From Polaromonas sp. A23 (GTDB lineage Bacteria; Pseudomonadota; Gammaproteobacteria; Burkholderiales; Burkholderiaceae_C), in NCBI RefSeq assembly GCF_002001015.1, contig NZ_MUNO01000018.1:186001-250000 (forward strand): a DNA stretch of 64,000 nt, read 5' to 3'. A model generated the notes under the pieces. It was given only the letters and a program-made list of their open reading frames with translations. It was not told where the DNA came from and ran no database searches. Within the stretch, counting starts at the first letter, position 1; each line of letters begins with the position of its first letter. The translations under genes and the position numbers were made by a program. Below are positions 32,620 to 41,535 of this stretch, in pieces.

Positions 32620-33966
32620 ATGTCTGTTACCCGATGTCCAGCCATTCTTATTGCGGCCCCTGCCTCCGGCCAGGGCAAGACCACGGTCGCCTGCGCGCTG
32701 GCGCGGTTGCATGCGCGTCAGGGCCGCCGGGTGCGGGTGTTCAAATGCGGGCCGGACTTTCTCGACCCGTACTGGCTCACCTTGGCCAGCGGTGCGCCGG
32801 TGCACCAGCTCGACTTGTGGATGACCGGCGAGACCGATTGCGCGCAGCGCCTGCATGATGCCGCACAGCAGGCCGACCTGATCATTGTGGAAGGCGTGAT
32901 GGGCCTGTTCGATGGCCAGCCGAGCGCGGCCGACCTGGCACAACGCTTTGGCTTGCATGTGCTGGCAGTGATCGATGCATCCGCCATGGCCGGTACCTTT
33001 GGTGCGCTGGCTTGGGGCCTTCAAGATTACCGGCAGGACCTGCCTTTTGCCGGTGTCCTGGCCAACCGGGTGGCGTCCGAGGGCCATGCGCTCATGCTCA
33101 AGGATGGCCTGCGCGACCCGGCGCAATGGCAAGGCGCGTTGATGCGCAACGCCGATTTCACTTTGCCCGAGCGTCATCTGGGCCTGGTGATGGACGGCGA
33201 AATTGGTGATGCGATGGCTCGGCTCGATGCCGCGGCTGATGCGCTGGCCGCAACACCCTTGGGGCAGATGGATGGGGTAGCGCTGCAAGCCTGGACCGTG
33301 GATTTTGAGGCACCGCACAGGGTGGAGGAAGATGGGGCTGCCGATGTCCTGCGCGGCTGCACGATTGCCGTCGCGCGCGATGCAGCCTTCTGTTTTCTGT
33401 ATGCGGCCAATCTTGATTGCCTGCGGGCCACGGGCGCCCAACTTGTATTTTTCTCTCCTCTCGCCGACTCGGCGCTGCCGGCGTGTGATGCGCTTTGGCT
33501 GCCCGGTGGTTATCCGGAGCTGCATGCCGAGGTGCTGGCGGCCAACAGCGGCATGAAAAAAAGCATCATGGCGCATGTGTCGGCCGGCAAGCCGGTCTGG
33601 GCGGAATGCGGCGGCATGATGGCCTTGTTCGATACGCTGGTCACTGTTGAAGGCGTCAGTCATGCCATGTGGGGTGTGTTGCCCGGCCAGGTAACCATGC
33701 AGCAGCGCCTGGCGGCGTTGGGGCCGCAGCAGCTGGAGCTGCCGGGCGGTGTTCTTCGCGGTCATACCTTTCACTACTCAACCTGCACCACGCCGCTGGA
33801 GCCAGCCACCCGCACCCGTGCTGCACCCGGCCGCACCTTGCGGGGTGAAGGCGAGGCGCTTTATGTGGATGGACCGGCGGCTTGCGTCAAGGCCAGTTAT
33901 TTCCATGCATGGTTTGCATCCAGCCCGGCGGCGGCAGCCCGCCTGTTCTCGAAGGGGCAACCATGA
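32620..33966 (+). CDS. cobB: cobyrinic acid a,c-diamide synthase
   Basis: 448 residues, CbiA/CobB family. N-terminal ATP-binding P-loop-like region ILIAAPASGQGKTTVACALA, FKCGPDFLDPYW, VEGVMGLFDG, and a C-terminal glutamine-amidotransferase domain with LWLPGGYPELHAEVLAAN and the catalytic cysteine in WAECGGMM, plus HTFHYS. It amidates the a and c side chains of cobyrinic acid. It lies 27 bp after btuB; ends with a 4-bp ATGA overlap with the next gene. Confidence 0.95.
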   Translation: MSVTRCPAILIAAPASGQGKTTVACALARLHARQGRRVRVFKCGPDFLDPYWLTLASGAPVHQLDLWMTGETDCAQRLHDAAQQADLIIVEGVMGLFDGQPSAADLAQRFGLHVLAVIDASAMAGTFGALAWGLQDYRQDLPFAGVLANRVASEGHALMLKDGLRDPAQWQGALMRNADFTLPERHLGLVMDGEIGDAMARLDAAADALAATPLGQMDGVALQAWTVDFEAPHRVEEDGAADVLRGCTIAVARDAAFCFLYAANLDCLRATGAQLVFFSPLADSALPACDALWLPGGYPELHAEVLAANSGMKKSIMAHVSAGKPVWAECGGMMALFDTLVTVEGVSHAMWGVLPGQVTMQQRLAALGPQQLELPGGVLRGHTFHYSTCTTPLEPATRTRAAPGRTLRGEGEALYVDGPAACVKASYFHAWFASSPAAAARLFSKGQP

Positions 33967-34814
33967 ATCAACCGGCCAACGACTGGCGCGCGCTTGCCGC
34001 CTCGGCGGGCACCGGCGGCTACGGCCCGCAGCGCATCGTCTGCCTGACGGAGGAGCCTACCGAGTGGCTTTACATGCTTGGTGAAGAGCGCCGCATCGTC
34101 GGCATCTCGGGCTACACCGTGCGGCCGCCGCGGGCGCGCGAGGAAAAACCCAAGGTCAGTGCTTTTCTCAGCGCCAAGATCGACAAGATCGTCGAGCTGC
34201 AGCCCGACTGCGTGATCGGGTTTTCCGACCTGCAGGCCGACATCGCGTCGCAGCTGGTCAAAAAAGGCATCCAGGTCACCATCTTCAACCAACGCAGCGT
34301 GGCGGAAATTTTCTCCATGATGTACCAGCTCGCCGCCATGGTGGGCCAGGAGGCGCGGGGGTTGGCATTGATTCAGGGCATGCAGCGTCGCCTGCTGGAG
34401 ATCGAACGGGCCGCAGCAGGCCTGAAGCGCCGGCCGCGCGTGTTTTTTGAAGAGTGGTACGACCCGCACATCAGCGGCATCGCCTGGGTGTCGGAATTGA
34501 TCGGGATTGCCGGCGGTGACGATTGTTTCCCCGAGCTGGCGGCCAAGGCCATGGGCAAGGACCGCATCATTGCCGACGGGGGAGAGATCGTGCGGCGCGA
34601 CCCGGACATCATCCTGGGCTCCTGGTGCGGGCGCAAGTTCAGGCCGGACCATGTGAGAGCCCGGGCCGGCTGGGAAAATGTCAGCGCCGTCAAAAACAAC
34701 CAGCTGTTCGAGATCAAGTCTGCAGACATACTTCAGCCCGGTCCCGCAGCGCTGACTGACGGCATTGAGCAGATTCACCAATTGGTGATGAACTGGAGCC
34801 AGGTTCATGCCTGA
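33963..34814 (+). CDS. BtuF-like cobalamin-binding protein without signal peptide
   Basis: 283 residues of the periplasmic BtuF/FepB fold: PQRIVCLTEEPTEWLYMLGEERRIVGISGY, KIVELQPDCVIGFSDLQ, a linking helix, RVFFEEWYDPHISGIAWVSELI and ILQPGPAAL. No signal peptide or lipobox is visible at the chosen start (ATGA overlap with cobB), although the second BtuF in this operon has one. It may bind corrinoid in the cytoplasm or use an unrecognised export route. The next gene overlaps its end by 8 bp. Confidence 0.85.
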   Translation: MNQPANDWRALAASAGTGGYGPQRIVCLTEEPTEWLYMLGEERRIVGISGYTVRPPRAREEKPKVSAFLSAKIDKIVELQPDCVIGFSDLQADIASQLVKKGIQVTIFNQRSVAEIFSMMYQLAAMVGQEARGLALIQGMQRRLLEIERAAAGLKRRPRVFFEEWYDPHISGIAWVSELIGIAGGDDCFPELAAKAMGKDRIIADGGEIVRRDPDIILGSWCGRKFRPDHVRARAGWENVSAVKNNQLFEIKSADILQPGPAALTDGIEQIHQLVMNWSQVHA

Positions 34815-35388
34815 AATTGCACGCAGCGAACTGATCCTCGGCGGCCAGCGCAGTGGCAAGTCGCGCCGCGCGGAAATGCTGGCACAGCAGTGGCTGGCAC
34901 AGTCGTCCGGTCACCGTGCCGTACTTGTCGCGACCGGCCAGCCGTGGGACGACGAGATGCGCGAACGCATACTGCGCCACCAGCAAGACCGCGCCGAAAG
35001 GGTCCCGGGCATGGCTACCGTCGAGGAGCCTGTGCAGCTCGCGCAAGCCATTGCGAGGGAAAGCTCGCCGCGGACCCTGGTGGTGGTTGACTGCCTGACC
35101 CTGTGGCTCACCAATCTGCTGATGCCTGCCGAAGATATGAAGCCAAATCGGTCTCCAGCCCTTTCTCTATCTGGGCAGACAGCTATGCTTTTGGAAGCAA
35201 TCACCAGCAGCAAGGGCCCACTGGTTTTTGTCGGTAATGAAATCGGACTGGGCGTGATTCCCATGGGCAGCGAAACACGGGCTTTTGTCGACGCCCTGGG
35301 CCGGCTCAACCAGGAGGTGGCGAAGGCGTGCACGCGCGTGACCTTCATGGCGGCTGGTTTGCCGCTTACGCTGAAAGAGCAAGCATGA
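34807..35388 (+). CDS. cobU: adenosylcobinamide kinase / adenosylcobinamide-phosphate guanylyltransferase
   Basis: 193 residues. P-loop GGQRSGKSRRAEMLA, the guanylylation region WDDEMRERILRHQQDR with the histidine expected to carry GMP, VVVDCLTLWLTNLLM and VGNEIGLGVIPMG. It phosphorylates adenosylcobinamide and activates it with GTP. Residues about 113-131 are encoded by a degenerate copy of repeat A (35143-35198), within the variable stretch before VGNEIG, so the core is intact. Overlaps neighbours by 8 and 4 bp. Confidence 0.94.
   Translation: MPEIARSELILGGQRSGKSRRAEMLAQQWLAQSSGHRAVLVATGQPWDDEMRERILRHQQDRAERVPGMATVEEPVQLAQAIARESSPRTLVVVDCLTLWLTNLLMPAEDMKPNRSPALSLSGQTAMLLEAITSSKGPLVFVGNEIGLGVIPMGSETRAFVDALGRLNQEVAKACTRVTFMAAGLPLTLKEQA
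35143..35198 (-). repeat. interspersed repeat A, copy 2 (inside cobU)
   Basis: In reverse orientation: AAATCGGTCTCCAGCCCTTT at the left, AGCTATGCTTTTGGAAGC at the right. In frame with cobU. Confidence 0.65.
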
Positions 35389-36266
35389 GAAAAAGAACAG
35401 GCAGAACAGGCGCCTTGCTGGTGGCGCTGTGTGGCCTAGTGCTTGCGCCGGTGCACGCCTTGCAGCTCACGGACGATCGCGGCATCACAGTCACCTTTGC
35501 CCAGACTCCGCAGCGCATCGTCAGCCTGCTGCCTTCGCTGACCGAAAGTGTCTGCGCAATGGACCAGTGCCAGCGCCTGGTCGGCGTTGACCGGTATTCG
35601 AACCACCCGGCCAGCGTGCGCAGCCTGCCAGTGATGGGCGGCGGACTGGACCCGAACATCGAAGGTATTGTCGCGCTCAAGCCCGACGTGGTGCTGCTGG
35701 CGACTTCTTCGCGCGCCAGCCAGCGCCTGGAATCGCTTGGCATCAAAGTGGTGGCGCTGGAGCCCAAAAGCCACGTCGATGTCCGGCGTGTGCTCGGGAA
35801 GATCGGCGTGCTGCTCGACATTCCCGACGCGCAGGGTGCGGACCGCCTGTGGCGCATCATCGACACCAGCATCTCGGCCGCGGCCCAGTCGCTGTCGCCC
35901 AAGGCCAGAAGTGCGCGTGTATATTTTGAAGTCAGCCGCGGCCCCTATGCCGCCGGCGAGTCGTCCTTCATCGGCGAAACACTCACGCGCCTCGGGGTCA
36001 AAAATGTAATTCCCGCATCGCTGGGCCCCTTCCCGCGGCTCAACCCCGAGTACGTGGTGCGCGCCAACCCCGATGTGATCATGGTCGGCAACCGCAGCAT
36101 GCAGGCCATGGCGTCCTACCCTGGTTGGGGCAGCATCAAGGCGGTGCGCGAGCAGCGCATCTGCGTGTTCGGCGTGGGCGAGTCCGACGTGGTGGTACGC
36201 CCCGGTCCGCGCATGGCCGAGGCGGCCCGCCTCATGGCCAGGTGCCTGGAGGACAAAGCGCCGTGA
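35385..36266 (+). CDS. btuF: vitamin B12 ABC transporter, periplasmic binding protein
   Basis: 293 residues. Signal peptide ends about residue 25 (LAPVHA-LQL). The BtuF pattern follows: FAQTPQRIVSLLPSLTESVCAM, GVDRYSNHPASVRSLPVMGG, NIEGIVALKPDVVLL, and a second lobe with VYFEVSRGPYAAGESSFIGETLTRLG and NPDVIMVGN. It delivers cobalamin to BtuCD. ATG 35385 overlaps the cobU stop (ATGA) and its own stop overlaps the btuC GTG (GTGA). Confidence 0.94.
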   Translation: MRKRTGRTGALLVALCGLVLAPVHALQLTDDRGITVTFAQTPQRIVSLLPSLTESVCAMDQCQRLVGVDRYSNHPASVRSLPVMGGGLDPNIEGIVALKPDVVLLATSSRASQRLESLGIKVVALEPKSHVDVRRVLGKIGVLLDIPDAQGADRLWRIIDTSISAAAQSLSPKARSARVYFEVSRGPYAAGESSFIGETLTRLGVKNVIPASLGPFPRLNPEYVVRANPDVIMVGNRSMQAMASYPGWGSIKAVREQRICVFGVGESDVVVRPGPRMAEAARLMARCLEDKAP

Positions 36267-37290
36267 GCGCGGTGGCCCTGCCTTTTCCGAACCAGCACCG
36301 CCAGGCCCTGCTGCTGGCTCTGGGCCTGCTGCTGGCCAGTGCGGCCCTGCTGCTGCTCGGCGTGAGTGTGGGCAGCACCGGCTTCGAGAGCGTGCGTAAC
36401 ATGCTGGACGAGGCGCAGGCCCTGCAGATCGTCCGCGAAATCCGCCTGCCGCGCACGGTGGGCGCCTGGCTGGCCGGTGCCCTGCTTGGCCTGGCCGGCG
36501 CGGTGGCGCAAGGCCTGTTTCGCAACCCGCTGGCCGACCCTTATTTGCTGGGCAGCGCCTCGGGTGCCTCGCTGGGCGTGGCCAGTGCCATGGCGCTGTT
36601 CGGCGTGTCGCCGTTGGCCATGCACTGGCTCGCGCGCATCGGGCTCACCGGCGCGGCATTTGTCGGCGCCGTGCTGGCCGTGCTGCTGACCCTGCTGCTG
36701 GCCAAGGGTGTGCAGCACACCCTGCGCCTGTTGCTGGCCGGCGTGATCGTCGGTGTGGTGTTGGGTGCTTTCACCTCATTGATCCTGCTGCTCACGCCCG
36801 AGATCATGCAGGCCATGCAGTCTTTCATGCTGGGCAGCACCGGCTTTGTCGGTTGGACCGCGTGTGCGTTGATGGCGGTGGTGCTGGCCGTCACCGTGCT
36901 GGCCGCCTGGATGATGAGCCATGTACTCGATGGCCTGGCCCTGGGCGAGTCCACCGCGCAAAGCCTGGGCCTGCGCCTGCCCCAAATGCGGGTGGCACTG
37001 GTGGCGGTGCTGGCGCTGGCCACCGGCACCGCCGTGGCGCAAACCGGACTGATTGCTTTTGTCGGCCTGGCCGCACCGCACCTGGTGCGCTCTGTCGTCA
37101 AGACCACCCACGGCCGCCTGATTGTGCTGGCCAGCCTGATGGGCGCGGTGCTACTTACGGCCGCCGACACCCTGGCGCGCTGGCTGGTGGCGCCGCAGGA
37201 GCTGCCAGTGGGTGTGCTGACGGCCGTGCTGGGCGGCGGTTACTTGCTCTGGCTGATGCACCGGCACACCGGAAGAGGGGCAGGCCTGTG

Positions 37291-37291
<1 letters not shown>
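36263..37291 (+). CDS. btuC: vitamin B12 ABC transporter, permease
   Basis: 342 residues, start GTG 36263 overlapping btuF. FecCD-type permease with about ten membrane helices: IRLPRTVGAWLAGALLGLAGAVAQGLFRNPLADPYLLG is the signature region (it starts IRLPRTVGAW), followed by SGASLGVASAMALFG, MLGSTGFVGW and GLIAFVGLAAPHLVR with the coupling helix. Overlaps the ATPase gene (TGATG). Confidence 0.95.
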
Positions 37292-38082
<791 letters not shown>

Positions 38083-38093
38083 AAGACCTCACC

Positions 38094-38675
38094 ATGCAAA
38101 TAGAAGCACCCCCGACAGAAAAGAGCTACGAGAAACCCGAGGGCGAACGCCGCGGCCTGATCATTGTCAACACCGGTGACGGCAAGGGCAAAAGCACGGC
38201 AGCTTTCGGCCTCGCCCTGCGCGCCCACGGCCGCCACCATGTGCATGGCAAGGCCGTCAAGATTTTCCAGTTCATGAAGGTGCCGAGCGCGCGTTTCGGC
38301 GAGCACCGCATGTTCGAGCAGATCGGCATTCCCATTGAAGGCCTGGGCGACGGCTTCAGCTGGAAGAGCCAGGACCTGGAACATTCGGCCCAGCTCGCGC
38401 GCAACGGCTGGGAGAAAGCCAAAGCCGCCATTCTCGGCGGTGAAAACTTCATGGTCGTGCTGGACGAACTGACCTATCCACTGATCTACGGCTGGATGCC
38501 GCTGGACGATGTGCTGCAGACGCTGAAGAACCGGCCGAAGGATGTTCACGTTGTCATCACCGGCCGGCGCTGCCCTCTCGAGATCATCGAGCTGGCCGAC
38601 ACCGTGACAGAGATGACCCTGGTCAAACATGCGTTCAAGGCGGGTATACCAGCCCAGCGCGGGATCGAAGACTAG
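38094..38675 (+). CDS. cobO: cob(I)yrinic acid a,c-diamide adenosyltransferase
   Basis: 193 residues. CobA/CobO-type P-loop [17 protein letters not shown], then [37 protein letters not shown] and [22 protein letters not shown]. It transfers the adenosyl group from ATP to Co(I) corrinoids. ATG 38094 lies 11 bp after btuD. Confidence 0.95.
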   Translation: MQIEAPPTEKSYEKPEGERRGLIIVNTGDGKGKSTAAFGLALRAHGRHHVHGKAVKIFQFMKVPSARFGEHRMFEQIGIPIEGLGDGFSWKSQDLEHSAQLARNGWEKAKAAILGGENFMVVLDELTYPLIYGWMPLDDVLQTLKNRPKDVHVVITGRRCPLEIIELADTVTEMTLVKHAFKAGIPAQRGIED

Positions 38676-38807
38676 AAGATGCGAATAAATCTACTGCGCC
38701 CACCGATCTCGCACCTGCGGTCCTCACCGTACGTGTGTACGGCTCCGGTCCTTGATGCAAGCTCGGCGCGCTCGCTACGATTTCTTCGCACCTTCTGAGC
38801 GCTCAAC
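38676..38807. other. only sizeable gap inside the B12 operon; possible intron/element remnant
   Basis: 132 bp between cobO and bluB, in an operon whose other genes mostly touch or overlap. It contains the palindromic block CACCGTACGTGTGTACGGCT. Read on the minus strand (GAGCCGTAC...ACGTACGGT) this recalls a hairpin found near the ends of bacterial group II introns. No intron ORF or domain V could be made out, so it is at most a scar. Confidence 0.3.
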
Positions 38808-39518
38808 ATGAGTGGTCAATCCCCGAGTCACGCCTTTTCCCTGCCCGAGATAGCAGCGGTCTACCGCGCCATTGACGAGCGGCGCGACATGCGGCATTTT
38901 GCCGGCGGTGAGGTGGCGCCCGAATTGATGCGACGTCTGCTGCAGGCAGCGCACCACGCGCCCAGCGTGGGCTTCATGCAGCCCTGGCGTTTCATCCGCA
39001 TCTCGACGCGTCCGCTGCGCGAGACGCTGCATGCATTGGTGGAACAGGAGCGTGTCCTGACGGCGCGCGCCCTCGGCGAGCGCGAGGAAGAGTTCATGCA
39101 GCTCAAGGTGGAAGGCCTGCTCAGTGCAGCAGAGGTCTGGGTGGTGGCGTTGGCCGATGGCCGCGAGAAACATGTGTTCGGCCGCCGGACCCTGCCGCAG
39201 ATGGACCTGGCGTCCGCCGCCTGTGCCATCCAGAATCTCTGGCTGGCCGCCCGCGCCGAAGGCCTGGGGATGGGCTGGGTGTCGTTGTTTGAGCCGGCGG
39301 CAGTCAGTGCGCTGCTGCAGATGCCGGCCGGTGCTGAACCGATTGCCTTGTTATGCCTCGGGCCGGTGAGCAAGTTCTATGAAGAGCCGATGTTGCAGCG
39401 GGAGCGCTGGGCGAGGCGTTGCGCGTTGGAAGACCTGGTTTTTGAAAACAGCTGGGGCCGGCCAATGGCCCCGGCTCTTCCTGTTGCCGCCGGCCCGATA
39501 CTGCCGCTGGCCCGCTGA
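38808..39518 (+). CDS. bluB: 5,6-dimethylbenzimidazole synthase
   Basis: 236 residues, nitroreductase-fold. IDERRDMRHFAGGEV near residue 22, HHAPSVGFMQPWRFI, the FMN loop GRRTLPQMDLASAACAIQNLWLAARAEGLGMGWVSLF (starting GRRTLPQMD) and PIALLCLGPV. These are BluB features: it breaks down reduced FMN with O2 to form the lower ligand of B12. Overlaps cbiB by one base (TGATG). Its presence means the cell can make its own lower ligand and finish imported cobinamide aerobically. Confidence 0.95.
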   Translation: MSGQSPSHAFSLPEIAAVYRAIDERRDMRHFAGGEVAPELMRRLLQAAHHAPSVGFMQPWRFIRISTRPLRETLHALVEQERVLTARALGEREEEFMQLKVEGLLSAAEVWVVALADGREKHVFGRRTLPQMDLASAACAIQNLWLAARAEGLGMGWVSLFEPAAVSALLQMPAGAEPIALLCLGPVSKFYEEPMLQRERWARRCALEDLVFENSWGRPMAPALPVAAGPILPLAR

Positions 39519-40522
39519 TGCTGCTCGCCCTGTATGTCCCGCACAACCCGATGGGTCTGGCTCTTCTGGCCGCTGGTTTGCTGCTCGCCCTGTGGCTAGC
39601 GCTGGTGATCGACTGGCGCTGGGGCGAGCCCGCTGCGGCCTGGCATCCGGTGGTCTGGATGGGGCGTTACCTCGGCGTCTGTGGCAGGCGCCTGACAGCC
39701 TGGCCACCAGCCGCAGCTTTCGCCGGCGGCGCGCTGGTCTGGTGCGCCGGCGCTGCTGTGGTAGGCGGGCTCGCGCTCGGACTGCAGTGGCTGTTCGTGC
39801 GCCAGCTGCTGCGCCTTGACATCGCTGCAGTCGGAAATGGACTCCCGGCCGTGGCGCTGGTGCTGCTGCTGGCAGTGCTGCTCAAACCCATGCTGGCCTG
39901 GCGCATGTTGCGCGAGGAGGTGCTGGCCGTGGAAGCCGCCTTGCAGACTTCGCTTGCGGCGGGTCGGGAGCGCTTGTCGTGGCTGGTCAGCCGCGATGTC
40001 AGCCAGCTCACGGAGGGCGAGGTGCGTGAAAGCGCGATCGAGTCGCTCGCCGAAAACCTCAACGACTCCGTGGTGGCGCCCGTTTTCTGGTTTGTGCTGT
40101 TTGGTTTACCCGGTGCAGCCGTTTACCGCTTTGCCAATACGGCGGATGCGATGTGGGGTTACCGAGGTGAATGGGAATGGGCGGGCAAGTGGGCCGCGCG
40201 CGCCGACGATGTGTTGTCGTGGTTGCCCGCCCGTTTGGCTGCGGTTCTGATATGGCTGGTTGCGGGCGAGTTTCGCTTGGCGGGCCTGCGCAAGGAGGCG
40301 CTACAAACCCCATCGCCCAACAGCGGTTGGCCCATGGCCGCCATGGCGTTGGCTCTGGGTGTTTGCCTGCACAAACCCGCGGTGTACGTCTTGAACAAGG
40401 CTGGCAGGACGCCACAGGCTGTGGACACGGCTCTGGCCGTCAGTATTGCATCAAAAGTGGTGGTTGCCCTTATTCCCTGTGCGCTACCAGCTACTTTTTT
40501 GATAGCGCTAGGAGTCGCCTGA
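39518..40522 (+). CDS. cbiB: adenosylcobinamide-phosphate synthase
   Basis: 334 residues, integral membrane CbiB/CobD family: LALVIDWRWGEPAAAWHPVVWMGRYLG at the start, LSWLVSRDVSQL, ESAIESLAENLNDSVVAPVFWF, and the ANTADAMWGYRGEWEW segment. It attaches aminopropanol (phosphate) to adenosylcobyric acid. The C-terminal ~18 residues before the stop are encoded by repeat A (40451-40506), so the natural end has been altered. One-base overlap with bluB and with the next gene. Confidence 0.94.
   Translation: MLLALYVPHNPMGLALLAAGLLLALWLALVIDWRWGEPAAAWHPVVWMGRYLGVCGRRLTAWPPAAAFAGGALVWCAGAAVVGGLALGLQWLFVRQLLRLDIAAVGNGLPAVALVLLLAVLLKPMLAWRMLREEVLAVEAALQTSLAAGRERLSWLVSRDVSQLTEGEVRESAIESLAENLNDSVVAPVFWFVLFGLPGAAVYRFANTADAMWGYRGEWEWAGKWAARADDVLSWLPARLAAVLIWLVAGEFRLAGLRKEALQTPSPNSGWPMAAMALALGVCLHKPAVYVLNKAGRTPQAVDTALAVSIASKVVVALIPCALPATFLIALGVA
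40451..40506 (-). repeat. interspersed repeat A, copy 4 (3' end of cbiB)
   Basis: Reverse orientation: TCAAAAGTGG ... CCCTTATTCC ... CCAGCTACTTTTTTGATAGC. The right end is the best-kept GCTATCAAAA-type terminus in the window. In frame with cbiB. Confidence 0.7.
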
Positions 40523-41535
40523 TGGAAGACGGGAAAACGTTTCCAGCACGCAGCCACGGCGGCGCCGACGGCGAGGGCGTGCCGCTGCATGACTTCTCGA
40601 CCAACAGCAATGCCTGTGGTCCGTGTCCGCAGGCGCTGCTCGCTGTGCAGCAGGCCGACGCGTCGGCCTACCCCGACTCCAGCTACACGGGTTTGCGTGC
40701 GCAGCTCGCTGCTTTCCATGGCGTGCCGGCGCAGCAGGTGCTGTTGGCGGGCAGTGCCAGCGAGTTCATTTTCCGCGTGACCTCGCTGGCCGCGCAGCGT
40801 ACCGGTGCAGCCGTCTGGTTACCGCCCTACAGTTATGGCGACTACGCGCACGCAGCGCGAGCCTGGAAGCTGCCGGTGGTGGCCGATCCGGCGCAGGCAC
40901 AACTGCGCTGGGCCTGTGACCCCTCCAGTCCACTCGGTAAGGGGCAGGCCGCGCTTGACCAGCTGATAGATTCGGCTGCGCTCTGTGTACTCGACCGCGC
41001 CTACGAACCGCTGCGCCTGGGTGACGCCCCCGCCTGGCGCGCCGAAGTCCTGCAGCAGTTCTGGCAGCTTTGGACTCCCAACAAGGCGCTGGGGCTGACG
41101 GGCGTGCGTGCCGCCTATGTGGTGGCTCCTCCGGGCTCGGAAGACCTGGTGGCGCAACTGGAGAGCCTGGCGCCCTCGTGGCCAGTGGGGGCGCACGGGG
41201 TTGCGATGCTTCAGGCTTGGGCATTGCCCACTGTGCAAGCTTGGCTGGCGGGCTGTCTGCCAGTCTTGCACGAATGGAAGTCGCGGCAAATCGCGTTGTG
41301 TGAGGCATTGGGTTGGACCTGTCTGCCCAGCGAGGCCAACTTCTTTTGCGCCCAGCCTGCCTTGCCGAAGGGAACGAGTCTGCAGGACGCATTGGTGCAG
41401 TTGCGCCGGCACGGTATCAAGCTGCGGGACACCACTTCATTTGGGTTACCCGGCCATGTGCGGTTGGGCGTGATGCCGCCTGCCGCGCAGGACGCGCTGC
41501 ACAATGCGTGGCAACACATCGAGGCAGATTCATGA
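40522..41535 (+). CDS. cobC: threonine-phosphate decarboxylase-like PLP enzyme
   Basis: 337 residues, fold-type I aminotransferase of the CobC/CobD group. LHDFSTNSNACGPCPQALLA near residue 22, YPDSSYTGLRAQLAAFHGV, the PLP region LAGSASEFIFRV, LDRAYEPLRLG with the aspartate, and WTPNKALGLTGVRAAYVV with the Schiff-base lysine. It should make (R)-1-amino-2-propanol phosphate for CbiB. Naming differs between B12 schemes (cobC in Pseudomonas, cobD in Salmonella). Overlaps cbiB by one base and cobQ by four. Confidence 0.9.
   Translation: MEDGKTFPARSHGGADGEGVPLHDFSTNSNACGPCPQALLAVQQADASAYPDSSYTGLRAQLAAFHGVPAQQVLLAGSASEFIFRVTSLAAQRTGAAVWLPPYSYGDYAHAARAWKLPVVADPAQAQLRWACDPSSPLGKGQAALDQLIDSAALCVLDRAYEPLRLGDAPAWRAEVLQQFWQLWTPNKALGLTGVRAAYVVAPPGSEDLVAQLESLAPSWPVGAHGVAMLQAWALPTVQAWLAGCLPVLHEWKSRQIALCEALGWTCLPSEANFFCAQPALPKGTSLQDALVQLRRHGIKLRDTTSFGLPGHVRLGVMPPAAQDALHNAWQHIEADS

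Noticed and set aside
32149..33774. 541-codon minus-strand frame across btuB and cobB
   Set aside because: Antisense shadow covering two well-supported genes, with no start signal or domain.
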